Shown piece after piece: positions 1 to 13,047 of a stretch of DNA of 64,000 nt (position 1 is its first letter; the number at the start of each line of letters is the position of its first letter). Below the pieces are notes generated by a model. The model had not been told where the DNA came from. It did not search any database and worked only from the letters and a program-made list of their open reading frames with translations. Position numbers and translations under genes: made by a program. Origin of the DNA: Nematostella vectensis. Its lineage: Eukaryota; Cnidaria; Anthozoa; Actiniaria; Edwardsiidae. The stretch spans positions 1,240,001 through 1,304,000 of the forward strand of contig NC_064039.1 of the NCBI RefSeq assembly GCF_932526225.1, in the 5' to 3' direction.

Positions 1-1512
1 TAGTGTCAGGAACCCCTGTAGACCCCCCTTGGGTACAGGGTAGTATCAGGAACCCCTGTAGACCCCCCTTGGGTACAGGGTAGTGTCAGGAACCCCTGTA
101 GACCCCCCATGGGTACAGGGTAGTATCAGGATCCCCTGTAGACCCCCATTGGGTACAGGGTAGTGTCAGGAACCCCTGTAGACCTCCCTTGGGTACAGGG
201 TAGTGTCAGGAACCCCTGTAGACCCCCCTTGGGGACAGGATAGTATCAGGAACACCTGGGGACCCCTCTTGGGTACAGGGTAGTATCAGGAACCCCTGTA
301 GACCTCCCTTGGGTACAGGGTAGTATCAGGAACCCCTGTAGACCCCCCTTGGGTACAGGATAGTATCAGGAACCCCTGTAGACCCCCCTTGGGTACAGGG
401 TAGTGTCAGGAACCCCTGTAGACCCCCCTTGGGTGAAGGGTAGTGTCAGGATCCCCTGTAGACCCCCCTTGGGTACAGGGTAGTGTCAGGAACCCCTGTA
501 GACCCCCCTTGGGTACAGGGTAGTGTCAGGAACCCCTGTAGACCCCCCTTGGGTACAGGGTAGTGTCAGGAACCCCTGTAGACCCCCCTTGGGTACAGGG
601 TAGTATCAGGAACCCCTGTAGACCCCCCTTGGGCACAGGGTAGTATCAGGATCCCCTGTAGACCCCCATTGGGTACAGGGTAGTGTCAGGAACCCCTGTA
701 GACCTCCCTTGGGTACAGGGTAGTGTCAGGAACCCCTGTAGACCCCCCTTGGGGACAGGATAGCATCAGGAACACCTGGGGACCCCCCTTGGGTACAGGG
801 TAGTATCAGGAACCCCTGTAGACCTCCCTTGGGTACAGGGTAGTATCAGGAACCCCTGTAGACCCCCCTTGGGTACAGGATAGTATCAGGAACCCCTGTA
901 GACCCCCCTTGGGTACAGGGTAGTGTCAGGAACCCCTGTAGACCCCCCTTGGGTGAAGGGTAGTGTCAGGATCCCCTGTAGACCCCCCTTGGGTACAGGG
1001 TAGTGTCAGGAACCCCTGTAGACCCCCCTTGGGTACAGGGTAGTATCAGGATTCCCTGTAGACCTCCCTTGGGTACAGGGTAGTATCAGGAACCCCTGTA
1101 GACCCCCCCTGGGTACAGGATAGTATCAGGAACCTCTGTAGACCCCCCTTGGGTACAGGGTAGTGTCAGGAACCCCTGTAGACCCCCCTTGGGTACAGGG
1201 TAGTGTCAGGAACCCCTGTAGACCCCCCTTGGGTACAGGGTAGTGTCAGGAACCCCTGTAGACCCCCCTTGGGTACAGGGTAGTGTCAGGAACCCCTGTA
1301 GACCCCCTTGGGTACAGGGTAGTATCAGGAACCCCTGTAGACCCCCCTTGGGTACAGGGTAGTATCAGGAACCCCTGTAGACCCCCCTTGGAGACAGGAT
1401 AGTATCAGGAACACCTGGGGACCCCCCTTGGGTACAGGGTAGTATCAGGAACCCCTGTAGACCCCCTTTGGGTACAGGGTAGTGTCAGGAACCCCTGTAG
1501 ACCTCCCTTGGG
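1..1512. repeat. 40-bp minisatellite, about 38 copies
   Basis: Head-to-tail 40-bp units beginning TAGTGTCAGG and ending GGGTACAGGG run from the window edge to about 1512. Variants (ATCCCC, GACCTCC, GGGGACAGGA, AACACCTGGGG) recur in the same order in blocks 121-500 and 641-1020, 520 bp apart, so a higher-order repeat of 13 units is superimposed. The array lies in an SLF2-like intron and ends about 100 bp from the exon donor at 1610. The left end is cut by the window. Confidence 0.97.
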
Positions 1513-1609
1513 GACTGGGTCCTAATGCTTGGCCCTCCCTGCTCTTAATAAAGCCAAATGATAGAAAGCAAAACATCCCTATCCCTGTACCAATGAGCTG
1601 GTTTCTCAC

Positions 1610-4600
1610 CTGTTCTTGCCACTGGGACTCTCCAAAACAGTCCAACAGAGCTAGAATACACATCTCTATATCAAACATTATTGACTGCAGCCGTAGATCG
1701 AGTGACAAGCAGCACAGGGTGACCATGATCTGGTGTAAGTTGTCTATGGTGTACCTCAGGTGAGTTTTCTGCAGCCCATGTGTGAGTAACTGCACAACAT
1801 GGGCTATTACGGGTACAGGCAGAGGGGGAATTTCTTCACATTTAGGTGAGATAGAATGAGAAGGTTCTATTGGTATTGGAAGGCTGTCAGCCTTCAAAGT
1901 CTCTGTAGTGGCTCCAAATGTCAATAAGACTTGAACGAGGTGCTTAACACCTGGAGCCCAGCTTGTGCCACGGATGCCGCGTGGTATTCCATTCTTTGTC
2001 TGGAACATGCGATATTAAGGTCAGTTAAACATAAATGTGTCATGGCTTACATCAATTGATTTCATTTTTTTGTCCTACCATCACCTGCTACATGACTTAG
2101 CTCTGACTTAGACATTCACGACTATTTGCTCACGTCTCAAGAAAAGTGCCTACGACTCTTGCGGTTTTTACTTGTCGAAGACAGGGACCAACATAAAAAA
2201 ACATGGCGAACCGTGGCACTGTTGCAGTTTTATGGCGTGAACAAATGGAAAAAGGCGAAAAAGGGTCCGAGAGAAGGAATGGCTGACAGAATGTGTCAAA
2301 TTGTTTAATCTTGGAAAAACTATGTTTGGCCAAAGATCCACATTATTGCAGACAATATCTTTGTATGGATTTCCGCAATATTTGCAAACCAACAGTCATC
2401 ACCCCGTCTCTCCCCCTGAAAGGAAGATTCACCTCAATGCTTCTGTCATTTCACCTAATATGGGCACAAAGTCGTACAGTTTCAAAAATCCAACAGCTTT
2501 TTCGTGTCGTAAGCTTGTGTCACAGCGGAGTTGTAGAGCTGATTTAGACTTTGCAACTTGAGTTGTATGCTGAGGCGAGTGTGTTGCATGCGATGGTTGT
2601 AGGCAAAAATCATAGCATGTAAATCAACCTAAGCACATAGCCAGGATTCACTGTGGGTAAAAGGGACTCCAATCTGGCAGTGTTTTTGGTGACCAAGGGG
2701 ATGAATGTAAGTAACATGCTTGTCCTTATTCAAAGGGGTACCCTGGGTATTCAAATGAACTAATGTAGAAAATTTGCCCATATGGGGTCCAGCAGTCAAA
2801 CTGACTAGAACAATTAAAGCATTTCTTTCATATTGTGTTCTAAGCCATTCCTGAAAATAGCAGTCACTTTCTCAGATAGGTATGCTAAGCAAAAATCCAT
2901 CTTTGTGCAAATGATCTATAGTTGGTTTTTAAGTGGTTAACAACCAGCTCAGATGGGATTCGAAATATCCAGACCCTTATAAAACCTATCCATGCCTAGG
3001 CACTGCACTGTAAACTCACAAAACCTGTGTCATATTATATAAAAAAGATAACATGTAAAATAGTAAAGATATGTACATACATACATATCTTGCTTACCGT
3101 TGTACCAGCAACCAACAGTGACCACAGAACTTGGTAGCAAGTAGATGTGACATGGGGATCCAGATGAGTGCACATGATTTTGAACACCCACTCAGCCAAG
3201 AGGTCAGGGCAAGGCTGCTTGAGATAGAACTGGAGAAGCCAGCCTCCACACACTAGCTCACGCATCTCTTCCTGGCTACTGCACTCCTTAACCATCCGTA
3301 AAAACTGGTCCCCCTCGCCTGAGATAGGAGGTAAGCATGGAAATGTGTCCACCTGTTAATAATAAAAATGTCACTTTGGAGCTTTACCATGATTTTACAG
3401 CCATCTGGAAAAATGGATAGTGACAATATGGCATTCCATTAAAACGAATTTCTGAGGTTTGGGGACAACAAAAACTTACTAATTGTGTATTCTTGCCATT
3501 GATTAGTCATTCCACCAATTTGATTTTTTTAGTCTCATTTGCCATCTTGAACTAACCACTAAACAATACAATACAATATTCTTTATTTTTGGAAGGTTAC
3601 ATTTAAACCGTCAAGGTTTTCTAACAAATGGCCCTCTAAAAGATTAACAGAAAAGATAAACATATGTTATATACTGTAGTTGCACCCCTTGCCCCTGCAT
3701 TCAAGTGCTCAAAAAAGATTCTTTAGCTTCAGGAAAAGTCTTGATATACATAATTTTAATCACTTTATGCTATGTTATATATTGTTACACTGGCAGCATT
3801 GTTGATTTCCAGATATATTTGTTCTATTTTGAAAAAAATACATAATCACCCTGAATAAGGCTGCTGTAAATGGCTGAAATAATTAGCATGAATAAGCACC
3901 TTTTAGTCTAAGAACTGCCAGCCGGCTCTCATTCAGGGTGATCCGGAGATGTTTTGTTTTCGAGTATTGGGAATTCTGTGGCGGACGAGAGACCGAGGTG
4001 CACAGGGGCAAGAGTGAGAAGAAATAAGTTACTCTCACTCTCGTCCCAGCGCACCTCAGTCTCTCTCACGCCACAGAATTCTCAATACTCGAAAACAAAA
4101 CATCTCCAGATTACCCTGAATGAGAGCAGGCAAAAGAACTGCCATTTAACATTCTCTGTTTTCACCTATTTTTAATAGGTGAATGTGTGCACCCATTACC
4201 CTCCAAATGACCCTTGGTGCCAATTTTGAGGGCCATTTTGAAGTAGAGAAATGAACTTCTAAAGATACAAAAAAACACTGCAGTGCTTACCAGAGGAGCA
4301 GGGCCATGTGGAAATATTTCCTCTCCACGGATGCCTTCAGAAAAGTCACTAACTTGTCGAAGGTATGTCTTAAGCTCAGGAGGTAGGTTACATTGGCTCA
4401 GGTCCCTCCCATCTGAGAACAAAACAAACAACATCAAGGTTTGATTTTGCACGTAAATGTTTACCTGATATAGCTTCAACTGCTCTCAGGTCAGCTACTG
4501 AGTAGCAATTGGGAAAAACATCCTAACTTACTAGCTATTACTGCATGTTTCTTTTTAATTTGTTATTTCCTTTGAGATTTGGTAAGTTATTTAAAATATC

Positions 4601-5491
4601 AAAATCAAGCCCTGATTATTTACAAGATGTTTCACATTGGGGAATTTCCAGCTTAGATGATGATTCTATTCTTATTCTTTTCTAGAATACACTAAACAGC
4701 CTACACAGAGAGGCCAACCTTTCTTCCATGTTTTACAGTGAGGACACAGAGAGCAGGCCATGCTGAACAACTTTGACCAATCAGATTCGACTTGAACACC
4801 ATTAACATTTTATCTTGTTCTCACTGTAAACCATGCATAAACAACTTGTAGAAAAACTACATTTTAAAATAAAGAATATCCTAAACAGTTTAATTTCCAT
4901 TTTATTCATTAGTAGTTTCTTTTGGGGTGCTCATGAATATCCTGTTTCTCTCTGTGAATGCCATTATATGACCCAAACAAATTATCAGAAATTTCCTATA
5001 GTATGTGAGGAGATTCAAAAGAAGCATTCATTCTATTTCATATTAATCTGTTCTAGTCAGAATATTAGGATCTAAGATAACTAGTGTATTTTTACATTAT
5101 GGTTTCTCAACCCGGCTTTGTCCATCCTACCATCAGTGAGTTCAGAGTCCTCCATATCACTCTGACTGGCTTCTTTTGGCTTGTTCTCTAGGTACTGCTC
5201 CATCTCAACCAGCTCCTGGTTCTTCTTTTGATGTCTCCGTTGAGATTTTAGCATATCTGATAAAGCCAGTCTGTGTTTGACTTCTTTTTCCTGCTTTATT
5301 GATTTTTCAGGAGATGCAATCTCATCAGCATCAGCCGGTCTTGTGGCTTTTCGTGGAGTTAAGACATGAACATTTGGCCGTTTCTCCTTTAGAAAGGATG
5401 GCGGAGTGAGCAGATCATCATCTGAGTCGCCATGGTTACTATCATTGCCTTCCTCTACTGCTGCCCCATCCCCGGTATCCCTAGCATCCAT
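1610..5491 (-). CDS. SLF2: SLF2 / FAM178-like SMC5-SMC6 localisation factor, 5' part
   Basis: Four minus-strand exons join in phase: 5491-5131, 4412-4291, 3352-3098 and 1999-1610, all with GT..AG borders (376 codons so far); the gene continues past the left edge. The start is ATG at 5491. The first exon is polar and low-complexity (LLTPPSFLKEKRPNVH), with a charged KSQRRHQKKNQELVEMEQYL segment. Exon 3 carries the conserved core (MRELVCGGWLLQFYLKQPCP, then LAEWVFKIMCTHLDPHV), resembling the FAM178 domain of vertebrate SLF2. In vertebrates SLF2 acts with SLF1 to bring the SMC5/6 complex to damaged DNA. The family call comes from remembered similarity, not an alignment; FAM178B-type is the alternative. 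Introns contain a transposon relic, a foldback and the 40-bp array. Confidence 0.66.
2103..2625. mobile_element. Non-autonomous TIR/foldback element, older copy
   Basis: This stretch matches 46431-47010 in reverse orientation over almost its whole length, including a shared GGCCAAAGATCCAC block, an internal GCTCACGTCTCAAG block and ends containing TTGTAGGCAAAAATC. It is more diverged and its terminal repeats are eroded. It lies in the SLF2-like intron between exons 1999 and 3098. The short ORFs across it are not conserved as proteins. Confidence 0.75.
3562..3645. repeat. Dispersed repeat shared with 11085-11165
   Basis: The segment ACAATATTCTTTATTTTTGG, followed by a GGTTACATTT..AACCGT block and ending in AAATGGCCCT, appears again at about 11090-11165. 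Its short length and the TATT-rich start suggest the tail of a retroelement family, but no coding part is present. Confidence 0.6.
3920..4133. repeat. Long inverted repeat (foldback element)
   Basis: Two arms of about 95 bp face each other around a short spacer: the left arm starts GGCTCTCATTCAGGGTGATC and the right arm ends GATTACCCTGAATGAGAGC. Inner arm segments (GTTTTGTTTTCGAGTATTGG versus its complement) are nearly perfect. Size and shape fit a MITE. It sits in the SLF2-like intron between exons 3352 and 4291. Confidence 0.85.
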
Positions 5492-7171
5492 GTTTCTTAC
5501 GACAGCAGATGATTGTGTATATGTCCTGGATAATTTGTACTTGAATGATCTGCTCTATCTTTATCCACAATAAATACCCTTTTAATTCTTTAAATTGGCC
5601 ATTCAATCCAAATGAGTTTCTTAATCCATCAGTTGCTGTGAAAAGATAAAATTTAATAAATAAATGAATAAAATAAATAAAAAAATGAGTAGGAAGCCTG
5701 AGTAGGAAGTACAGTACTTTTTATATAATAGCCAAATTCAAGGGTTCCAGAAAGGGGTGCCGTATTAACTGTTCTTCCGTGGATCTCCTTATATTTCCTG
5801 TTAATTTTAAGGCAAACATCTGAAAATATCTTAAAACTACCTATCTTTTACCATAATGCTCTCACAGCGTTCAGTCAGAATTTTAGCCAAAAATAAATTC
5901 GGCTTAGAAAGGGCCATGAGGATTTGAATACCAGACAGGCTAATGTATTTGCTACCAAAACCTTGTGCGCCTTACTTGCATCGACACAACAACAACAATC
6001 ATTAAAAGTCTTAAAACCTTTCACTTATATCAATCTAGCCAAAACAAAGCATAGATAAACTTTCAAATTCTGAAAAGGGAATTGAATTTGATTAAAATTT
6101 GAATTTTCTACAGATCTTTGAAAATTTTCCTGGCCACGCAAAAGGAGATTGAATCGAGTGAATAATTCCAAGATTTGGCGGGAAAATCTTAAACAACGTA
6201 TTTTCCTTAAATCCATTAAAATTCAGAGATGGCAATACCACAAAATATTGGCGAATTGTTTTCTATTGCAACTCTACCCACAATAAAGCGAAGAATAATT
6301 TAAAGTCGAGAATTGTATGCGAAAAGAAAATATCGTTTTATTGTAGGTTTCAAAAACAGCGCGCGCTCGTGAGAGTGTCGCCATTCTTGATTGCGAATGC
6401 AGCACGCGCACAATGCAAAAACAATTCAAAGACTACAAAATATCTGCTAAATTTTGCAGATTTGTTTCATGAAGTTAAATAGTCATTTGACTACCGGGTT
6501 GAGATATAAAGATGACGGTCAAAGTTGTAACCACACAACGTTCTTCAGCAATAACTAAGAAGACATAAGATGGGAACCGGTTTTCTCATGGTTGACATCT
6601 CGATCTACGTCACAAATGACTGGAGCCAGGCATTTCAGTTCACGGCCTTTTTTCCGAAGGTTGACCAAAACACCTCAATATTACAGATTTGAGTTATTCG
6701 CGCGAACGCGTGTTTTATAGGGTCCATAAGAACCACATACCATTTGGAAGATGAAAATATAGAGAATTGACAAAATCTATCAACTCTGAAAGGTTATATG
6801 GACTTTAAGTACGTATAAATTCATAACATGTCAAATTTGCACGTGGTGTAAAACTAAAGACATAATTTTCCCATTCTTAGGCTTAATAAAGATGGTTTTA
6901 GTAGCATCACTGCTCCCTCTAATGATATCTGTCTTACTTGCTATAATATTGGGTAAGAAGAGCGAGTATTCATCGGAAAAAAGGACTTGAAAATCTCCGC
7001 TACTATAAGACGCACGTAGCCGCCATTTTGATTTCAGCTCGCGCCAAAACAGAACCTGGACTTTGCGCTACCACAGGTTGCCCAAAGGCCGCAAATAAAA
7101 AATTTACGCAAGGAATTCTAAATGTTGCAAAGCATGTGAGTGCACACAATAAGGAGTAGGATATGTGTATA
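5492..7171. other. Upstream flank of SLF2-like gene, no gene recognised
   Basis: No convincing coding exon is visible on either strand. It includes a consensus E2F-type site TTTGGCGGGAAA at 6174-6185, and promoter-like sequence with CGCCATT-type motifs near 6378 and 7020. The 5' UTR and promoter of the SLF2-like gene presumably lie here, since its ATG is at 5491, but the transcription start cannot be fixed from sequence. Confidence 0.5.
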
Positions 7172-8065
7172 TTAACCCATTGACTCCTGGCTTTTTTGGA
7201 GCTGAATTTACAAAAAACAGACTGAAAACAGATACCTCCCCCCCTATTCTGAGTTTTATACAGCCCGTCAAAGTCAAACACAGCTGCACCTAGTCAGCGG
7301 TATCCAAGCTTTCCAACAGTGCTTTGCAGTCCCCACTTTTAATCCCTCGTCGATGTGCTGAAGCCAGCAAAAGTTGATGGTTGCTTGTATTTTTCATAAA
7401 AAATACAGCTATGAGCATATTAGGAGAGTGTCTCAGGACATCATGAAGTCTTTTGGGGCATAATTGAGTGCCTTGCTTATGGATATTTGCAAGCAAAGGT
7501 GGATTCATGATGATTTTTTCTTGTTTGGCTTTGCCCGGATGAGAAAATAATTTTCTAATGAATCACCACAGCTCTCCTAAATGGTGTCTTTTCTGAAACC
7601 AAATTGATTGCAAAATTGTTTACACTGCTATTCTGGGTCTGTATGACCTGGAATTGATTCGTTTGGCTTCGGGGTGAAAAGGTAAAAAACCATCTGACTT
7701 TGGGGAGAGGAGTGTTGACTGGCCCTCCCCTCGTGAATTTTCCCCTGGGTCTCCCAGAATGCTTTGCAATACGTAAATATATTTTCGTGGTTGTACGATC
7801 CTTCAAGGAATGGACATTGTGTTTTGAGGCCAAGGAAATGTACCTGGAGGATCAGAATAAAGGTATCTATTTGTGTCTTGAACTGTGTTTGCTGATCTCT
7901 CTCCCTTGTGTGGTATTTTGAGCGTTTTATTGAGAGGGGTGATTATCCCTTAGACTGATGCCTGAGTATCTTCATCTTGTTGTGTTTATTTTGAATTTAT
8001 GAATTTTTTGGGTTGTGGGTACTTCCCAAAGCCGGTACAGGCCGGTTCAGGGGTCAATGTGTTAA
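7172..8065. mobile_element. TTAA-flanked non-autonomous DNA transposon (piggyBac-like), copy 1
   Basis: The element starts TTAACCCATTGACTCCTGG and ends CAGGGGTCAATGTGTTAA, so imperfect terminal inverted repeats (CACATTGACCCCT-like) are bounded by TTAA at both ends, as in piggyBac-type insertions. Related copies are at 16702-17371 and 56631-57502. Small ORFs (for example the complement of 7290-7508) recur in copy 3 but match no transposase I recognise. Relative to copies 2 and 3 it lacks an internal block near its right end. Confidence 0.75.
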
Positions 8066-8459
8066 AGTAACTTTATTGAAGACTTCGTGACTTAATTGAT
8101 ATGCATAAATAAACAGTTGAAGTTCAAAGCACATGTTGGATAAACGTTGAGTGGGCTCCCTGTGATTAAAGAATAATATATAGATTTAGGCACTGCCTAA
8201 AAGCGGAGCCAGCATGATTTTTTTCAGCATACACTTAAAGGGACACTGCATGCTTAATGCATGTAGAGCTTCATTCCAGCATCTTGAACACCAAATGCTG
8301 CAACTCGTTTTTTTTTTTGGCCTTGTTTTCGTATTTTAGAAATTCTCGCTCGAGTACCCGAAAAGCGACCATTTTAATGAATTCCAACGGCGGCGCAGTT
8401 GAGCAGCGGTATCCATCGTTTCCATGGTTTCTATTGTGATGTCACTGGTGGGGATAAAT

Positions 8460-8900
8460 TAAATAATAATAATAATAACTTTATTCCAATAAATACCAAT
8501 ACAGGTATATTAGGATAATATACAAAGGGTAGGTTGGCTTATATGCCTATCCTATATTCATAATATTTAATTACATCATCACAAAATTTCAGGACTACCC
8601 CCGAAATGGAGTCATCTGTTAAGCTCATAATATACAAAAAAGGTCTTTTGGCCTTAACAGTTTGAAAGAGTTATTGATTGCAAATAGATCATTAAAAAAT
8701 ACTCGACCAATATCATTGACATTCCATTACCTTATTTTTAACCTTATTTTTTTCACATTTTTCACAAATCCTTAATTCATAAGGTAAATTTTTATAGCGG
8801 CCTGTTTCAATTGCTAGTTTGCGTGCCAAGACACGCAATCTAGTCATAGATTGTCGGCGTCTAACATTAGCTTCTGACAAAAAATTCCTAGTTTAAAATT
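8460..8900. repeat. Possible retroelement tail, AAT microsatellite at its end
   Basis: An (AAT)n run at 8462-8478 leads into CTTTATTCCAATAAATACC and AT-rich unique-looking sequence. The layout resembles a 3'-truncated non-LTR element inserted in minus orientation. No second copy exists in this window, so this is tentative. Confidence 0.3.
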
Positions 8901-9261
8901 TGTCTTGATCTTGCAATAAGTGCGTAGCTTTCCACTATTTTAATTTAACTGTGCCTGGGTTTTCCAAAATGTTGCATAAGTTTTATATAGTACTTTCTTA
9001 ATATATTTTCCTAGGATATGAATTTGTTGGCCTTCAATATCTATTTCCTGTAGTGTCTTTAAATTGTATTGAGAATTCGGCGGTCGAGCAGGCGCTCTGA
9101 ACATACCTTTCGCGAAAACACCGACAACATAGGCTTTTGAGTCTCCCAAAATTGAATGCTCTATAATTAGGATGTCTACAATCAAGCAGCTAATATACTG
9201 CACTCGTTAAATTCCCAAAAGATAGAGAAAATGTTGAGAATCATAGGCAAAAATCTACCTT

Positions 9262-10700
9262 TTTACCGAGGTTGGGTTTTGCAATTATTTTTTTGACATA
9301 ACTGCGAAATTGAGGGTTCATTTTATGCGCGGAGGTAGATTTTTGCAATTATATGTTTTGACATTACTGCAAAATTTTGTGTTCACCCTATATGCGGAGG
9401 TTTGGGTTGGCAAAACCCAACCTCGGCATAAGGGTAAACCTTCCATTTCGCAGTTATGTCAAAAACATAATTGCAAAACCCAACCTCGGTATATAGGTAA
9501 ACCTTCCATTTCGCAGTTATGTCAAAAAACCTAATTGCAAAACCCAACCTCGGTATACACGTAAACCTTCCATTTCGCAGTTATGTCAAAAAACATAATT
9601 GCAAAACCCAACCTTGGTATAAGGGTAAACCTTCCATTTCGCAGTTATGTCAAAAAACCTAATTGCAAAACCCAACCTCGGTATACACGTAAACCTTCCA
9701 TTTCGCAGTTATGTCAAAAAACATAATTGCAAAACCCAACCTTGGTATAAGGGTAAACCTTCCATTTCGCAGTTATGTCAAAAAACATAATTGCAAAACC
9801 CAACCTTGGTATAAGGGTAAACCTTCCATTTCGCAGTTATGTCAAAAAACCTAATTGCAAAACCCAACCTCGGTATACACGTAAACCTTCCATTTCGCAG
9901 TTATGTCAAAAAACATAATTGCAAAACCCAACCTTGGTATAAGGGTAAACCTTCCATTTCGCAGTTATGTCAAAAAACCTAATTGCAAAACCCAACCTCG
10001 GTATACACGTAAACCTTCCATTTCGCAGTTATGTCAAAAAACATAATTGCAAAACCCAACCTTGGTATAAGGGTAAACCTTCCATTTCGCAGTTATGTCA
10101 AAAAACCTAATTGCAAAACCCAACCTCGGTATACACGTAAACCTTCCATTTCGCAGTTATGTCAAAAAACATAATTGCAAAACCCAACCTTGGTATAAGG
10201 GTAAACCTTCCATTTCGCAGTTATGTCAAAAAACATAATTGCAAAACCCAACCTTGGTATAAGGGTAAACCTTCCATTTCGCAGTTATGTCAAAAAACCT
10301 AATTGCAAAACCCAACCTCGGTATACACGTAAACCTTCCATTTCGCAGTTATGTCAAAAAACATAATTGCAAAACCCAACCTTGGTATAAGGGTAAACCT
10401 TCCATTTCGCAGTTACGTCAAAAAACCTAATTGCAAAACCCAACCTCGGTATACACGTAAACCTTCCATTTCGCAGTTATGTCAAAAAACATAATTGCAA
10501 AACCCAACCTTGGTATAAGGGTAAACCTTCCATTTCGCAGTTATGTCAAAAAACCTAATTGCAAAACCCAACCTCGGTATACACGTAAACCTTCCATTTC
10601 GCAGTTATGTCAAAAAACATAATTGCAAAACCCAACCTTGGTATAAGGGTAAACCTTCCATTTCGCAGTTATGTCAAAAAACCTAATTGCAAAACCCAAC
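9262..10700. repeat. 64-bp satellite with alternating subunits and inverted left end
   Basis: From about 9413 to 10700, 64-bp units (AACCCAACCTCGGTATACAC, then a GTAAACCTTCCATTTCGCAG block) repeat about 20 times. Two variants, CACGT..CATAATT and AGGGT..CCTAATT, mostly alternate, giving a 128-bp higher-order period with a few doubled units. At 9262-9410 two diverged units lie in the opposite orientation, so the array opens with a palindromic junction. The ORFs across it are artefacts. Confidence 0.95.
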
Positions 10701-12670
10701 TTTTTATACTACAGATACCGTTGCATTTTAACACGTTTCTGATAACAAAAGGACCAAATGTTTACTTACTTGCAGTGTCCCTCCCAGTATTGTTTGGCTT
10801 TTCCTCAAGTTTTTGAAGATGCCTATTATCTGTTTATTTAAAGACTGAAGTTGTGCATGCGCATCGTTGCTAGCTCACTTAATCCCTCAATGTTATGGTG
10901 ACTAGAAGAATCCCAATCAAACTTCAACTTCCAGGTAAGTTTTGTTTAATTTAAGCAATTTTTGGAGCATCGACTCTACTAAACTGGTGCGCATGCACCG
11001 TAATGTAACACAGGGAACCCACACAAAAAAGACGATCGACTACAAAATTAATTTTCAAGGAGAGGGTTTTATAATTTTCTTTACAATACCATACCATACA
11101 ATATTCTTTATTTTTGGAGGGTTACATTTTAACCGTGGAGGTTTTATAAGAAATGGCCCTTTTTTTTTCTCGTGTAAGGTTTAAAAAAATGCAAATATTG
11201 GAAAAATATATGTATTAACCTTCTCTTCCATGCTTTAGAATGTAACTTATGTAGCTTTGCTAAGGGTGGATGAAAACCACTCTAATATATCAAAAAAATT
11301 CTGACAACCAGTACTTTATTTTATTATAAAGTTAAGAACCACATATTAGAAACTAGAATGATCCTATTAGAAGCCTAAAATTATCAAATAGAATCTCTTT
11401 TTATAAGCATCTATTTAGCCTACAGTTGTTAATTGTATTAATTTGCTTTATAAAATATGAATTTACTGGCTGATCTTATAGGAGACCTGTTTTTTTTTTT
11501 ATGAATAACTTATCTACATCAATTACTTGACCATAAGTCATTGTCATCATATCTTCATAAAAAAGGCAAGAGACTAGTTATGAACCTAAATAGCCTAAAT
11601 GTCCCTAAATGCACATTATACAAGAACCTGTCAGACTAACTTGGGGAAAAAACTAGGTTTTACTTTTTAACTCTGATTAATTATTTAGAACAATTTTTCT
11701 ATTTGTAAAAAGTACTTTAAATGTGCTTATTTTTGGTGACCTACATTAAATACCAATGCCTAATATGTACATCCTGCTCTGAGTCATGCCACTGAGCCAG
11801 CAGCTTGTTTTCAGAAACTCTGGCTTAGATTCACTTGAAAAAGTTTGGAGAAAAGCATCTAAGAGAAAACTGAAAATTTCCTTACAAACGATACAAATAT
11901 TATACTACAAAAACCTAATTCATAAAACCTAAAACTGTCTTAATAGTCTCAACTAAATTTTTCTAAAATAATACCCATAACAGAAAATGAATATATGACG
12001 TTGAAAGAGCTTTCATAGGAGAAGCTGTAGAGGGAAAAACTATAGCTTTCAAGCAAATTGCTCCTCTACAAAAAAGCTGTCTTTCTCTAGAATTCTTATT
12101 TGTGACCAATAGAAAAAAAATGATAAAGAATGGACTGCATTGTATACACCTATTTCAATAAAGTTTTATGATAAGAGAATGGAAAATGGAACACAGTTTG
12201 GCCAATAATAATGTTTTTTTTTTGTATTAAAAATTTGTTCATTTATTAGTGGCCTTGCTACAAACTTAATTTAGCCTCCAATGAATGTCATTAACAGATA
12301 CAAGACCTGTTTTCTCTAACCAATGGCGTTTCGCATTCATCATTTTCCATTTTTTATAGCCAACCTTAATTGAAATAGGTGTACACCCTTAAAGGGTGTA
12401 TCTGCAGATATATTCCTCTAGCTAGCTCATGACTATTTCTTTGTAGCAGATTTTTAGGGCAAATTGAGTTGAAAAATTTGCAACATCCATCAGACCTCCT
12501 TTTGTGGTAATGGGAGTAGATTAGCAGCTTCTAAATCACTATCACATGGCAGGCCTGGAAATATATCTACAGCACGCTCTGAATGGCTATGACGTCACTA
12601 GCATTTGCAGCTTCGTGAGATATTGAAAATTACCCAGAAGACCCTGAGTCTAGACGGAGCCCATATCGCA
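10701..12670. other. Non-coding stretch, no gene recognised
   Basis: AT-rich sequence without a convincing exon. It contains the second copy of the dispersed repeat at 11085-11165. The rest shows no tandem or inverted structure that I can identify. Confidence 0.5.
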
Positions 12671-12674
12671 GCGC

Positions 12675-12840
12675 TTGAGCTGGCAATTCATTAAGCATAC
12701 GATTGGCTTTCTTTATTATGAACTCGCCGTGCGCCAATGCATAAAGCCTCCGATTTGGCTTTTTTTTTATGAACTCGCAGTGCGCAAATACACTGTGCCT
12801 ACGATTTGGCTTTCTTTATATGAAGTTGCAGTGCGCCGCC
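12675..12840. repeat. Short tandem repeat, about 3 copies of about 50 bp
   Basis: Three imperfect units share CGATTTGGCTTTCTTTAT, ATGAACTCGC and GTGCGC. It lies 200-400 bp downstream of the stop codon of the MIF4G gene at 13048. Confidence 0.7.
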
Positions 12841-13047
12841 CAGGTCAAGTCATTTGCTTAAAAAAAGTGATTGACCTCTTCCAAAACAAAACCGCATGGA
12901 AATACAGGCACTGGTAACTGATATTATGAAAATAGTCAATCGCAATAACTTTACATTTTGTTGGATTTAAGCGCATATGAATGTTCTCAGTGGAATTCAT
13001 GCCTTCTGTTATGATATTAGGTAATACAGATAAAGTGTTTCTGGGAA

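Noticed and set aside
7290-7508. Small ORF conserved with 56576-56836 ([11 protein letters not shown]) as a gene
   Set aside because: It is conserved only because both are copies of the same TTAA-type transposon; no transposase signature was seen.
1-10700. CRISPR-like arrays
   Set aside because: Units are contiguous with no unique spacers, and the DNA is eukaryotic; these are minisatellites.
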